Of a stretch of DNA of 64,000 nt, positions 18,204 through 26,869 are shown one piece after another. The position numbers and the translations under genes are program-made. A model generated the notes under the pieces. The model had not been told where the DNA came from. It saw only the letters and a list, made by a program, of their open reading frames with translations, and did not search any database. The DNA comes from Niallia sp052318935 (GTDB lineage Bacteria; Bacillota; Bacilli; Bacillales; Cytobacillaceae): assembly GCA_052318935.1 (NCBI GenBank), contig JBQRKO010000021.1; one strand, given 5' to 3'. Position 1 is the stretch's first letter; each line of letters opens with the position of its first letter.

Positions 18204-19226
18204 ATGAAAAAATTAATGGTAATTCTAGGGTTATTTTCTTTCATAATTTTTATTCCAACTGTAGCTTATGCACAAGCAAGCATTATTAATACAGGAGAAC
18301 CGTATTCGTTTGATGCATTTCAGAATGATGTTTGGCAATTAAAAAACAAATATAAATACAATATCCAAGTTCAAACAATCGGAACTTCAGAATATGGACG
18401 AAAACTTTATGCGATAAAGGTGGGCAATGGAAGAAAGAATGTGTTAATGACAGGGGCACATCATGGCAGAGAGTGGATTACTACATTAATGTTGATGAAA
18501 ATGATTGAAAAGTATGCGAGTGCTTCCACTCCAAATGAACAGTTAAAGGAAGTATCGGTTTGGTTTGTGCCAATGCTAAATCCTGATGGTGTAACGATTC
18601 AACAAGGTGATTTATATAAATTTCCTTTTTTTGCAAAAAAGAAAATAAAAAGCATGAATCATCAATCCTCCGATTTTTCCCGTTGGAAAAGTAATGCAAT
18701 GGGGATTGATTTAAACAGGCAATACCCGAGTGGATGGAATGAATTGAAGGAAACAAGCAACACTCCATCTTATAAAAACTACAAAGGTACTCAACCGTTA
18801 GAATCAAAAGAGGTGAAGGCACTTGTTCAGTTTACTGAGGAAATTAAGCCAACGATTGCTGTTTCTTATCATTCTTCAGGACAAGAGATTTTTTGGCAAT
18901 ATAAAAATGGGGGAAATAGGATAAGAGATAAGCAAATAGCTGAAAAAGTTGCAGAGGCAACAGGCTATAAGCTTGGTATGCCAAAAAAAGAGGCAATTGG
19001 CGGAGGGTATACAGACTGGTTTATTGACACGCATCATTTGCCAGCATTAACAATCGAAATTTGCCCTCTTATTGAAGACGCTAATCCTCCTTTGTCCACT
19101 TTTGCGGAAGAATGGGAAAGGAATAAAATGGTTGTGGGAATATTAGTAAATGAAGCAAAAAAAGTGAATCAAGCACATAAAAACGAAACAAACACAAATA
19201 ATAGGAAAAAAGCAGGTGGGAGGTAA
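18204..19226 (+). CDS. Secreted M14-family zinc carboxypeptidase
   Basis: This 340-residue protein has a signal peptide (about 1-24, cleavage near AYA-QA) and an M14 zinc peptidase domain. Zinc ligands are seen in GAHHGREWIT (HxxE at 87-90) and in the His of AVSYHSSGQEI. RQYPSGW and the catalytic Glu in LTIEICPL complete the fold. Members cleave C-terminal residues from peptides or the gamma-D-Glu-diaminopimelate bond of cell-wall peptides; which one applies here is open. The start is ATG 18204 behind AAAGGTG. The longer open frame has no signal peptide. It is translationally coupled to the next gene. Confidence 0.82.
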   Translation: MKKLMVILGLFSFIIFIPTVAYAQASIINTGEPYSFDAFQNDVWQLKNKYKYNIQVQTIGTSEYGRKLYAIKVGNGRKNVLMTGAHHGREWITTLMLMKMIEKYASASTPNEQLKEVSVWFVPMLNPDGVTIQQGDLYKFPFFAKKKIKSMNHQSSDFSRWKSNAMGIDLNRQYPSGWNELKETSNTPSYKNYKGTQPLESKEVKALVQFTEEIKPTIAVSYHSSGQEIFWQYKNGGNRIRDKQIAEKVAEATGYKLGMPKKEAIGGGYTDWFIDTHHLPALTIEICPLIEDANPPLSTFAEEWERNKMVVGILVNEAKKVNQAHKNETNTNNRKKAGGR

Positions 19227-19228
19227 TT

Positions 19229-19555
19229 ATGAAAAATCGCAGTTTTCCTATATTAGTTGCAACTATTTTATTAATGGCAATTATGTTTCCATCCCATAAT
19301 ATTGCCGTAGAAAAGTTAGATTACGAAAAGTATGGAAATATTGCTATTGCAGTGGTGAAAGCAGATTATCCACAAGTAAATGTAACAGATTATGAATACT
19401 TAGGAAGAAAACAAATATCCGCAATGGAAGTCCAAGATTCCTTTAAGTTTCAAGTAAAAGAAAATGGTCAAGAAAAAGTAGTAATTGTGACGATTAACCA
19501 TAATATTAAAAAAGATAAGTTCTTATCTTTAATAGTGGAAGAACAAGATAATTAG
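19229..19555 (+). CDS. Small secreted protein, DUF3889-like
   Basis: This 108-residue protein has an N-terminal signal or anchor helix (about 7-25). A domain such as DYEKYGNIAIAVVKADYPQV, with DYEYLGRK and repeated beta strands, resembles DUF3889 proteins of Bacillus. Its role is unknown. It follows the M14 peptidase gene by two bases and uses a GGGAGG inside the end of that gene, so the two exported proteins are made together. The pairing suggests it could modulate the peptidase, but this is only inference. Confidence 0.65.
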   Translation: MKNRSFPILVATILLMAIMFPSHNIAVEKLDYEKYGNIAIAVVKADYPQVNVTDYEYLGRKQISAMEVQDSFKFQVKENGQEKVVIVTINHNIKKDKFLSLIVEEQDN

Positions 19556-19563
19556 AAATAATA

Positions 19564-19636
19564 AAGGGCACGTTTATCATTCAAGTTCCTGTCGATATGG
19601 ACAGGAACTTGAATGACTAGGAACGAGCCTTTTTTA
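19564..19636 (+). terminator. Very stable hairpin terminator after the M14 operon
   Basis: CATTCAAGTTCCTGTC (19578-19593) and GACAGGAACTTGAATG (19600-19615) are perfect complements over 16 bases with a six-base loop. Outer bases GGC-ACG/CGA-GCC extend the stem before six T. Confidence 0.88.
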
Positions 19637-19697
19637 TCGTCTACCAGGAAATTATAAACGAAATGGGATTGTGGATAACTCGGCGGTTGTGTCCGCA

Positions 19698-19815
19698 TCT
19701 AGCTCCAGCGCCTAGCTCTTGTGAAAAATAACCCCATGCCTCTAAAAGTAAAAAGCACTTTTTGAGTCATGTGAACATTTTTCTTCAGAGCTGTTCAAGG
19801 CGCTTGCGCTTTTGT
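19698..19815 (+). repeat. AGCTCCAGCGCCT/AGGCGCTTGCGCT repeat, copy 1
   Basis: A unit of about 118 bases bounded by imperfect inverted ends, ctagctccagcgcctagc and aaggcgcttgcgctttt. It holds a conserved interior (cctctaaaagtaaaaa, then acatttttcttc). Near-identical units occur at 47371-47486 and 49243-49361, and end fragments at 22895-22925, 42098-42117 and 47347-47365. Confidence 0.75.
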
Positions 19816-19820
19816 TCTTA

Positions 19821-20005
19821 AGCTACCCTGAAAAGAAGTTCCGCAGCGTGAATACACTACGCTTCTTGCTTAGCGACCGCCGAGCCGCTTCGTCGCTACG
19901 CTCCTGCAGGGTCTCGTCTGTCTCGCTTTCCCGCAGGAGTCTTCGTGTATTCACGCTGCTCAGTGCGTCAACCATGTTTATTATTTTATTCTAAAAACAA
20001 CAAAC
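19821..20005 (-). mobile_element. Hybrid repeat: GGCTACCCTG-type left end, GGCTGTTTTC-type right arm
   Basis: The left end agctaccctgaaaagaag and the reversed core match copies at 8776 and 42391. The right side instead reads aaaaacaacaaactttt, the inner arm of the GGCTGTTTTC elements, and stops short of their terminus near the permease stop. It therefore joins two end types through the common core. Confidence 0.6.
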
Positions 20006-20011
20006 TTTTAT

Positions 20012-20992
20012 TTAGTAAACATCTCTCTTTGTAAAGGCTAGAAAAGACACAAGTAAGCCAGCAGCTCCCCAAATAGATAAAACTGTTAAAGAAAAAGGAA
20101 GTGACATTCCGTCAATGGGCGGTATATTTCCTTGTAAATAATCGGTTAAACGCAAGTTCACCATAAATAAGTATTTAGCTGATTCCCATGAAGAAGCAAT
20201 GGCGCTAATGATGGTGCCAGCTATTAAAAATGCAAGCATAACCCCCATTCCTGCAGCGGTACCTCTTATAAGGACAGATAACATAAACGATAATGTACCA
20301 ACAATTAAGGAGACAAACCATGCAAGTCCAAATGCCATTAAAATATACTGCCATTGAGGAATAAGATGGACGCCTTCCGTGTTTAATTCTCCTGCGTGTA
20401 CTGTAAAGCCTGTTAATACAGGTACGGTCCAGCCTGCATAACCAAAAAATAATCCGGAAATAATGTAAGAAAACAATCCAAATAGAAATAAAATCAACGA
20501 GACAGATAAAACAAGCGTCATATATTTGCTTAATAAAATTTTCCACCGTTTAACAGGCCTTGTCAGCAACAGCTTGATTGTTCCGATGCTTCTTTCTGAT
20601 GAAACAAGATCGGATGCAACAATCATCACCATAAGCGGGAGAAGCAATTGCATGGAATTATCAAGAAATATACGTAAAAAAGTAGGTGCACCAGGATATT
20701 GTGGGTTAATATTATGATCTAAATAATATTGTGATTGACTGATGCGGACTTTTATTTGATTTCTCCATTCGTCAGAAATTCCACTTGATCCGATTCGATT
20801 TTGCATATCGATAATCGTCTGCTGCAAAGTAGTACGCCAATCTGTATCACCCATTCGTTTTTTTACATTTTCTATTTCTCGGAACTGAGCATATGTAAAC
20901 ATAGAAATCATCACGACGATAATAAGCGTAATCACCATTAATCTTTTGCTTTTCACCAATTTTAGCATTTCATTATAAATTAGTTTACTCAA
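20012..20992 (-). CDS. ABC-2 type transporter permease
   Basis: A membrane protein of about 326 residues. An N-terminal helix (about 17-35) is followed by a long outer loop and five further helices, the ABC-2 permease layout of bacitracin/BcrB or NatB-like exporters. I propose the TTG at 20992 as start because AGGAGG lies eight bases before it. The GTG at 21001 overlaps that ribosome site. The start overlaps the end of the ATPase gene, so the pair is coupled. The substrate is unknown. Confidence 0.82.
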   Translation of the reverse strand: MSKLIYNEMLKLVKSKRLMVITLIIVVMISMFTYAQFREIENVKKRMGDTDWRTTLQQTIIDMQNRIGSSGISDEWRNQIKVRISQSQYYLDHNINPQYPGAPTFLRIFLDNSMQLLLPLMVMIVASDLVSSERSIGTIKLLLTRPVKRWKILLSKYMTLVLSVSLILFLFGLFSYIISGLFFGYAGWTVPVLTGFTVHAGELNTEGVHLIPQWQYILMAFGLAWFVSLIVGTLSFMLSVLIRGTAAGMGVMLAFLIAGTIISAIASSWESAKYLFMVNLRLTDYLQGNIPPIDGMSLPFSLTVLSIWGAAGLLVSFLAFTKRDVY

Positions 20993-21896
20993 TCGATTCA
21001 CCTCCTGTTAACTCTAAGAAAAGATTCTCTAACGAAGGAATTTGCCTGTTCATTTCTTTTATGTCTACACCTGCTTCAAAGAGCAGTTTGCTCCAACTGC
21101 TGACCTCCTCTTCTATGTAAGGGGTTATGACGTTTTCTCCATTTACTTTAACAGCAGGGATTACTTCTTTAAGGACTTTTAAGCCGAGATCTAATGGAGT
21201 AAAACGCCAAATAAGTTTTTCTTGTTCTGCCAATAAAGTATGCACATACTCTGTATGAATGATCTTTCCATTTAAAATAATCGATACACGATCACATAAG
21301 AGCTGAATTTCACTTAATAGATGACTGGACACTAATACACTTAATCCTTCTTCTTTTGCCAAATAACGAATAAATTGTCTCATTTCTCTTATGCCAGATG
21401 GATCTAATCCGTTAGTAGGTTCGTCTAAAATCAATACCTTTGGTCTGCTTAGAAGTGCTTGTCCAATTCCTAGTCTCTGCCGCATACCTAAAGAGTAAGT
21501 TTTCACTTTATCATGAATGCGTTCTTGTAAACCGATTAATTCGACAATTTCTTTTATTCTGGCATCATCCACATTTGCTAACATGCGGGCAAAAAACTTT
21601 AAGTTTTCCCAGCCTGTTAAATAAGGGTAAAGCTCTGGATTTTCAACGATGCATCCTAAGCGCTCCATTGCTTTTGAAAAATGGCTTTTCACATTATATC
21701 CACAAATATGAATCGTGCCGGAGCTCGGTTTAATAAGGCCAACTAACATGCGAATCGTAGTCGTTTTCCCAGCTCCATTAGGTCCAAGAAAACCAAATAC
21801 TTCTCCGCTTTTTAATTCAAAGCTTATATTTTTGATAATTTCTTTTTTGCCAATCTTTTTTATTAAATGTTGAACCGATAAAGTAATTTCGCTCAT
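20985..21896 (-). CDS. ABC transporter ATP-binding protein
   Basis: A 303-residue ATPase. It has Walker A GPNGAGKTTT, the signature YSLGMRQRLGIGQAL, Walker B VLILDEPTNGLDPSG and the switch His in LVSSHLLSE. The long C-terminal extension is typical of the BcrA/YxlF subgroup. It powers the permease encoded directly downstream. The start is ATG 21896, in an ATGA overlap with the stop of the SGNH hydrolase, behind GGAGGT. The three genes form one operon on the minus strand. Confidence 0.88.
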   Translation of the reverse strand: MSEITLSVQHLIKKIGKKEIIKNISFELKSGEVFGFLGPNGAGKTTTIRMLVGLIKPSSGTIHICGYNVKSHFSKAMERLGCIVENPELYPYLTGWENLKFFARMLANVDDARIKEIVELIGLQERIHDKVKTYSLGMRQRLGIGQALLSRPKVLILDEPTNGLDPSGIREMRQFIRYLAKEEGLSVLVSSHLLSEIQLLCDRVSIILNGKIIHTEYVHTLLAEQEKLIWRFTPLDLGLKVLKEVIPAVKVNGENVITPYIEEEVSSWSKLLFEAGVDIKEMNRQIPSLENLFLELTGGESIE

Positions 21897-22684
21897 TTCT
21901 CCTCTACCTCCCATGTAATCAAGGATGCCACCCTTTCTGCCATTAATTGATATCCTTTCGTATTTGGGTGAAAATGGTCCGAATATAAAATGGATTGAAC
22001 GTTCTGCTGAAAAATATCGTATGTAGGAACAAAGATAACGGCGGAATAAGAAGCACAGATTTCTGCTGTTTCAGTATTCCAGTCCCGCACAACTTTAGAA
22101 GTAGTATCATGATTGTCTAAATCACTAAAAGGATTATAAAGGCCTACTATATAAATAGGAGCTTCTTTATTTACAGAACGAAGTGTCGTAAGCGTAGTCT
22201 GCAAATTATTTATATATGTTTTCCTAAATGATGCAATAGAGTCTTCATTCGTATTGTTTAACGTTTGGCCTCCTTGAAATAAATCATTCCCGCCAATAGT
22301 AAGGAATAAGATATTTGCATTACTTGCTTGTCGTTGGATTTCTTTTTGCTTTACCTGGTCTGCGAGTTGTGTGGAAGTAAGTCCTTTTATGCCGTAATTA
22401 GAAAGGGTAATTGTTTCTTTTGTTTTTGCTTGAAGCTGTTCTTTTAAATAGCCAATATACCCTTTTCCTGCATCATCACCAGTTCCTCGTGTTAATGAAT
22501 CACCAAGGGCAAGCAGCTGTACTCCATTTTTTTCTTTGTTATCAATCGTTGATTTTGCAGGAACAGGCTCTTTATTTGTGCTTCCAGTAAAATAGTCTAT
22601 TACAGTCCATCCTAATCCAAACATCCAAGTAAAACAAAAAAGGATAGAACATAACAGTGTGATAATTGTCCAGTTTTTTTTCAA
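21893..22684 (-). CDS. Exported SGNH/GDSL-family lipase or esterase
   Basis: A protein of about 263 residues with an N-terminal membrane anchor or signal helix (about 7-27). The SGNH hydrolase blocks are LALGDSLTRGTGD (Ser nucleophile), the Gly in IKGL, GGNDLF (Asn) and SDHFHPNTKGY (Asp/His). It resembles the YpmR-type acylhydrolases of Bacillus. The start is a TTG at 22684, about six bases after AGGAGGG. Sharing an operon with an ABC exporter suggests a role in the envelope, for example processing or detoxifying an exported compound. Confidence 0.82.
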   Translation of the reverse strand: MKKNWTIITLLCSILFCFTWMFGLGWTVIDYFTGSTNKEPVPAKSTIDNKEKNGVQLLALGDSLTRGTGDDAGKGYIGYLKEQLQAKTKETITLSNYGIKGLTSTQLADQVKQKEIQRQASNANILFLTIGGNDLFQGGQTLNNTNEDSIASFRKTYINNLQTTLTTLRSVNKEAPIYIVGLYNPFSDLDNHDTTSKVVRDWNTETAEICASYSAVIFVPTYDIFQQNVQSILYSDHFHPNTKGYQLMAERVASLITWEVEEK

Positions 22685-22810
22685 TGTACACCCTCCTGAC
22701 AAAAGAATCATTTACTATTAAAAATAGAATTAAACCTAACCTAGAAGAAAAAAGAAATTTTTTTAAGAGATGATTTAATATAGATAGTAAACCTTTTTAT
22801 AAATATAAAC

Positions 22811-22839
22811 AAAAAAGATGTCCTATTAAGACATCATTT
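22811..22839 (-). terminator. Terminator of the long YitT gene
   Basis: On the minus strand GATGTC pairs with GACATC and six T follow, downstream of the gene that ends at 22933. Confidence 0.65.
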
Positions 22840-22932
22840 CAGCACTTAATTTTTATAATAGATAAGAAAGAAAGATAAGATTTTTCAACTTAGATAGCTG
22901 TCTAGCTCCGGCGCCTGCGCTTTTCTTTTTTG

Positions 22933-23835
22933 TTAATGAATATCTTTTTTCTTAAACCTTCCACCACGAACTTCTGCTATATTGGCAACAGCAAGGAATG
23001 CAGTTGGGTCTAATTCTTCAATTATTGTTTTCATTTTTGCTTCTTCCAATCTATTGATGACACAAAAAATGACTTTTTTATGATCACCGGTGTAAGCTCC
23101 TTCTCCTTTCAAGTAGGTTACCCCTCGGCCAAGTCTTGCTAAAATGGTTTCCCCAATCACTTCAGCACGCTCGCTAATAATCCAAATCGACTTTGACTCA
23201 TCTAGTCCGGCAATTACAATATCAATTACTTTAAAAGCAATAAAATAGGCAATAAGAGAATACATGGCGCGGTTCCATGAAAAAACAAAACCAGCGGAAA
23301 TAAAAATAAACACATTAAAAAACATAATAATTTCTCCGACAGAGAAGGGACATTTTTTACTAAACAGCAGGGCAAGAATCTCTGTCCCATCTAATGAGCC
23401 GCCAAAACGAAGCACAACACCTACACCTATACCAAGAATAATGCCGCCAAAAACGGTGGCAAGAAGTAAATCATTTGTGAAAACAGGAAAATCATGAAGC
23501 AATATGGTCGTAGCGGAAAGAACAGAAATACCTAATAAAGTAGAAAATGCAAAAGTTTTTCCAATTTGTTTATAACCGATGTAAAAAAAAGGAATGTTTA
23601 AAAGGAAGATAAAATAGCCTAATTTTAAATCTAAAAGGTGGGATAAAATAATCGAAATGCCGACAATGCCTCCATCTAAAATTTGATTAGGAACAAGAAA
23701 TTCTTCAATACCTATGCCCATTAACATACTGCCGATAATAATAAAAAAAATACGTCTTGCTAGAACTTTTTTCGGTAACACTTTATGCTGGGGCTGCTGC
23801 AAAGGAAAACTCGAATCAAAACTTGTTGATTCCAT
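22933..23835 (-). CDS. YitT family membrane protein with DUF2179 domain
   Basis: A 300-residue protein. About 30-200 is the membrane DUF161 part (GIGIEEFLVPNQILDGGIVGIS, GIGVGVVLRFGGSLDGTE), and the last 90 residues form the soluble DUF2179 part (WIISERAEVIGETILARLGRGVTYLKGEGAYTG). Many Bacillus paralogues exist; their role is unproven. It is a longer relative of the gene at 4133-4696. The ATG lies behind AGGAGGT. It is a single gene with its own terminator. Confidence 0.83.
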   Translation of the reverse strand: MESTSFDSSFPLQQPQHKVLPKKVLARRIFFIIIGSMLMGIGIEEFLVPNQILDGGIVGISIILSHLLDLKLGYFIFLLNIPFFYIGYKQIGKTFAFSTLLGISVLSATTILLHDFPVFTNDLLLATVFGGIILGIGVGVVLRFGGSLDGTEILALLFSKKCPFSVGEIIMFFNVFIFISAGFVFSWNRAMYSLIAYFIAFKVIDIVIAGLDESKSIWIISERAEVIGETILARLGRGVTYLKGEGAYTGDHKKVIFCVINRLEEAKMKTIIEELDPTAFLAVANIAEVRGGRFKKKDIH

Positions 23836-24114
23836 CTAAATACCTCCTGTTTATTATGAATATTTTGAACTTTTAAACTATTGTAAAACATCATGAATGA
23901 GGAGATGATAAAATAAAGCTTAATAAAGGGTAGTAAATTGAAGGCTTTGAAGAAGGAAGCCTGAAAGTATAATACTTAATGGAGAAACACTAATTACATT
24001 TTATCATAAGTGGAAGATGACTACCTAGAAATACGTTCTGAAAAAAGTTCAAGAATGCTATTTTTATAAAACGAATCGGAGTTATACCAATGCTATTTGT
24101 AAAATGTTTTTTTA

Positions 24115-24430
24115 AAGGACAAAATCAAGGGAAAAAGCGAAAAAATGTCCTTGAGCCGGCTTATCAAGGACAAAACCAAGGAAAAAAGCGAAAAAATGTC
24201 TTTGAGCCAGCTTATCAAGGACAAAACCAAGGAAAAAAGCGAAAAAATGTCCTTGAGCCGGCTTATCAAGGACAAAACCAAAGAAAAAAGCGAAAAAATG
24301 TCCTTGAGCCGGCTTATCAAGGACAAAACCAAGGAAAAAAGCGAAAAAATGTCCTTGAGCCAGCTTATCAAGGATAAAACTAAGCGGAAAAGCAAAGAAA
24401 TGTCTTTGAGACTACTTATGAAAGACAGAT
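24115..24430 (+). repeat. Tandem array of a 51-base repeat, six units
   Basis: Units start at 24117, 24168, 24219, 24270, 24321 and 24372; the last is divergent. Each holds AAGGACAAAACCAA, an A-rich middle, then TGTCCTTGAGCC and GGCTTATC. AAGGACA and TGTCCTT pair, so each unit can form a hairpin. The 51-base period keeps frames open on both strands, giving false repetitive proteins. The monomer is closely related to the array at 40782-41350. The rest of 23836-24514 shows no gene. Confidence 0.92.
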
Positions 24431-24514
24431 AAAGGAAAATTGCCAGGAAAATGAGACTATATTCGACGTGGGCTTGTTCATGTTATCGACATGATTGTTT
24501 ACTAGCATCTAGAA

Positions 24515-25468
24515 TTAAAACCAACCCTTTTTCTTAAACCAAAGATACATCGATAATCCAATGATTCCCATTAATCCAAGTGAATAGTAATAACCATATT
24601 TCCAATTTAATTCGGGCATATTTTCAAAGTTCATCCCAAAAATCCCAGCAATGAGGGTTAAAGGGGCAAATATAGAAGTTATAATGGTAAGAACTTTCAT
24701 CACATTATTTGTTTGGTGTGAATTTAACGAAAGATAATTATCTCTTATGTCAGCAGTTACCTCTCTATTAGACATCACATTTTCCGATAGTTTTAAAAGG
24801 TGGTCGTAAATGTCAGAAAAATATTCTTTTCTTTCTTTAATGCCGTTCAAACGGTGAGAGTTTAACATACGGTAAAGTAAATCACGCATTGGATGAACTG
24901 TATGCATTAGATTCAATAACATATTTCTTGTATCAAACAATTCGTTCATTAAATGGCTCATTGCCTTATTCTGTGTGTTATCTTCAATTTCATCTAATTT
25001 ATCTTCAATTTTGTAAATAATCGGGAAGTAATTATCTACGATTTCGTCTAAAATTTGATAAAATACATAGAAGGTATCTGATTTCTCTATGTTTTTTTGA
25101 GAAAGTAATCTATCCCATACTCGAGAAACTTCCTTTGTTGGCATAAGGTGGAAAGTTACAATGAAATTTTCTCCTACAAAAAAATTTAACTCTTCTTTCA
25201 AGATTTCTTTTTCTTCTTCTCTAACGATATGTGTAACATAAAAAGTATGGTCATCGTAATAATCTAATTTTGGTCTTTGAAGTTTATGTATACAATCTTC
25301 AATAGCAAGAGGATGAAATTGAAAAGTATCCGCTAAATGTTTGATCTCTTCATCAGTAGGTTCATTAAAATCAACCCAAAACCATTCATAAGAATGACGA
25401 TGCAAGTCTTCTATAGGAATGTCTGTTAAGATTTTTTTTTCATTTGTAATCAGCATTATATTGATCAT
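24515..25468 (-). CDS. corA: CorA family magnesium/divalent cation transporter
   Basis: The 317-residue protein has a large soluble N-terminal part rich in charged helices and two C-terminal membrane segments. Between them lies the hallmark loop, read as GIFGMNFENMPEL, which forms the selectivity filter. It forms pentameric magnesium channels in the membrane. The start is ATG 25468 (MINIMLIT) behind AAGGAG; the ATG at 25486 is part of the preceding leader. No magnesium riboswitch is visible upstream. Confidence 0.88.
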   Translation of the reverse strand: MINIMLITNEKKILTDIPIEDLHRHSYEWFWVDFNEPTDEEIKHLADTFQFHPLAIEDCIHKLQRPKLDYYDDHTFYVTHIVREEEKEILKEELNFFVGENFIVTFHLMPTKEVSRVWDRLLSQKNIEKSDTFYVFYQILDEIVDNYFPIIYKIEDKLDEIEDNTQNKAMSHLMNELFDTRNMLLNLMHTVHPMRDLLYRMLNSHRLNGIKERKEYFSDIYDHLLKLSENVMSNREVTADIRDNYLSLNSHQTNNVMKVLTIITSIFAPLTLIAGIFGMNFENMPELNWKYGYYYSLGLMGIIGLSMYLWFKKKGWF

Positions 25469-25512
25469 AGAAAACTCCTTTTTCATACAAAACTCACATG
25501 GAGGCTCGTTCC

Positions 25513-25794
25513 CAATGTCATCAAGTTAAATTTCAAAAAAACAGGAAAATAAGCAACTAAATAGGAAGTAAGGGTTTCCGTTCTGTTCTCCGAGGCTTAC
25601 CGCTCGCTTTCCACGGGGCGAGCGCCGAGCCTCCTCGTCGCTTTGCTCCTGTGGGGTCTCGTCTTTCTCGCTAATCCCGTAGGAGTCGAGCGGACGCCTC
25701 TCCAAACAAATTGGGTACTTCTTTTACATAAAGGGTATCTAATTCCATGATATTTCACAGTTTGAAATTTATGGAATCTTAAGTTAATGACATT
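25513..25794 (-). mobile_element. IS231-like MITE, second copy
   Basis: The 282-base element runs from CAATGTCATCAAGTTAA to TTAAGTTAATGACATTG and carries the reversed GC-rich core (about 25575-25700). Its arms match the element at 3524-4085. The flanks ggctcgttcc and gctccgatcc are only partly alike, so any duplication is eroded. Confidence 0.72.
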
Positions 25795-25923
25795 GGCTCC
25801 GATCCCTTTTCCATACTTCAATAACCGCTTCTTTATGACTAATTTACCGTGATTAGTTATTATTATGCAAGGTGAGGGGGAATTTGTAAATATTTTAACT
25901 CTCAGCACCTCGAAGCGTCTCGC

Positions 25924-25952
25924 TTGACTATTTTTTGGATTGAAATTATCAT
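25924..25952 (+). promoter_or_regulatory. Sigma-A promoter of the nitroreductase gene
   Basis: TTGACT and TATCAT are separated by 17 bases, about 45 bases before the start codon. Confidence 0.65.
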
Positions 25953-25963
25953 TCTAGTGTAAG

Positions 25964-25976
25964 TTACCAAAAGTAA
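25964..25976 (+). promoter_or_regulatory. Candidate operator TTAC-N5-GTAA
   Basis: An inverted repeat TTAC-CAAAA-GTAA lies just downstream of the -10 box, where a repressor could block transcription. Similar short TTAC/GTAA operators are known for MarR/HxlR-type thiol or quinone sensors controlling nitroreductases in Bacillus. The link is inference. Confidence 0.4.
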
Positions 25977-25997
25977 GTATTATCAGGAGGGAAAAAA

Positions 25998-26624
25998 ATG
26001 ACTGCAAATTTATCGAATGCTAGCTTTTTAGATGTTCTTACAGAGCGTAGAGCAGTAAAAGTTTATGATGAATCATACACATTATCAAAAGAAGAGGTTG
26101 AAGAACTTCTAACGCTTGCAGGAAGAGCACCTTCCGCATGGAATTTACAACAGTGGCATTTTGTTGTATTTCAAGGAGAAGAAGCACAACAACGTTTGCT
26201 GCCTATTGCTTATAATCAAGCACAAATAACACAATCATCTGCTGTTATTGCTATTTTAGGTGATTTAGAAGCAAATAAAAATGCAGAAGAAATTTTTGCA
26301 AATGACGTAGAAAAAGCAAGGATGACTCCTGAAATTGCAGAAACAATAAAAGGGCAAATTAATGGCGCCTACCAAAATGATCAATATAAAAAAGAAGCAG
26401 CAATCAGCAATGCGTCATTGGCAGCTATGCAATTAATGCTTGCAGCAAAAGGAAAAGGATTGGACACTTGTGCTATTGGTGGATATAATCGGGATGCTTT
26501 TATTAAAGAGTTTCAGATTTCTGAAAGATATTTGCCAGTAATGCTGATTACAGTAGGAAAAGCAGCAGCACCAGGACGCGAAACAGATCGTCTTTCATTA
26601 GATAAAACAACAACTTGGATATAA
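25998..26624 (+). CDS. Nitroreductase family NAD(P)H oxidoreductase
   Basis: A 208-residue FMN-dependent enzyme. It has the FMN-binding RRAVKVYD near the start, GRAPSAWNLQQWHFVVF, the middle SNASLAAMQLMLAAKGKGLDTC and the C-terminal LITVGKAAAPGRETDR. It resembles B. subtilis YodC/MhqN, which reduce quinones or nitroaromatics and are induced by electrophiles. The ATG is seven bases after AGGAGGG. It has its own promoter, a candidate operator and a terminator. Confidence 0.83.
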   Translation: MTANLSNASFLDVLTERRAVKVYDESYTLSKEEVEELLTLAGRAPSAWNLQQWHFVVFQGEEAQQRLLPIAYNQAQITQSSAVIAILGDLEANKNAEEIFANDVEKARMTPEIAETIKGQINGAYQNDQYKKEAAISNASLAAMQLMLAAKGKGLDTCAIGGYNRDAFIKEFQISERYLPVMLITVGKAAAPGRETDRLSLDKTTTWI

Positions 26625-26698
26625 AAATAGAGGAAGCACACGATATTGCGCTGTAACCGAAGGAAGTTAGCTTCAAAATGATATGATTTCTTTTAAAA

Positions 26699-26740
26699 AA
26701 CAAGCAAACCGGAAATCTCACCCGATTTGCTTGTTTTTTA
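26699..26740 (+). terminator. Terminator of the nitroreductase gene
   Basis: AACAAGCAAA pairs perfectly with TTTGCTTGTT, which runs into TTTT. Confidence 0.88.
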
Positions 26741-26803
26741 ATGCACTCATTTCGAAATCTGTTGGACTTAATACTGATGAAATGCTCAGTTTTACATTAT
26801 ATT

Positions 26804-26812
26804 TGCTATAAT
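26804..26812 (+). promoter_or_regulatory. Extended -10 promoter (TGcTATAAT)
   Basis: TG-C-TATAAT occurs 58 bases before the response-regulator start. No good -35 box is seen, which fits an extended -10 promoter. Confidence 0.5.
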
Positions 26813-26869
26813 AAAAATATATAGAAGCTGCGAGATTAATGGTTTTTAGAATTAGTGAGGATGAATAAG

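Noticed and set aside
24090..24432. Repetitive proteins of about 95 residues on both strands
   Set aside because: They arise from the 51-base tandem repeat, whose period is divisible by three and keeps several frames open. They lack ribosome sites.
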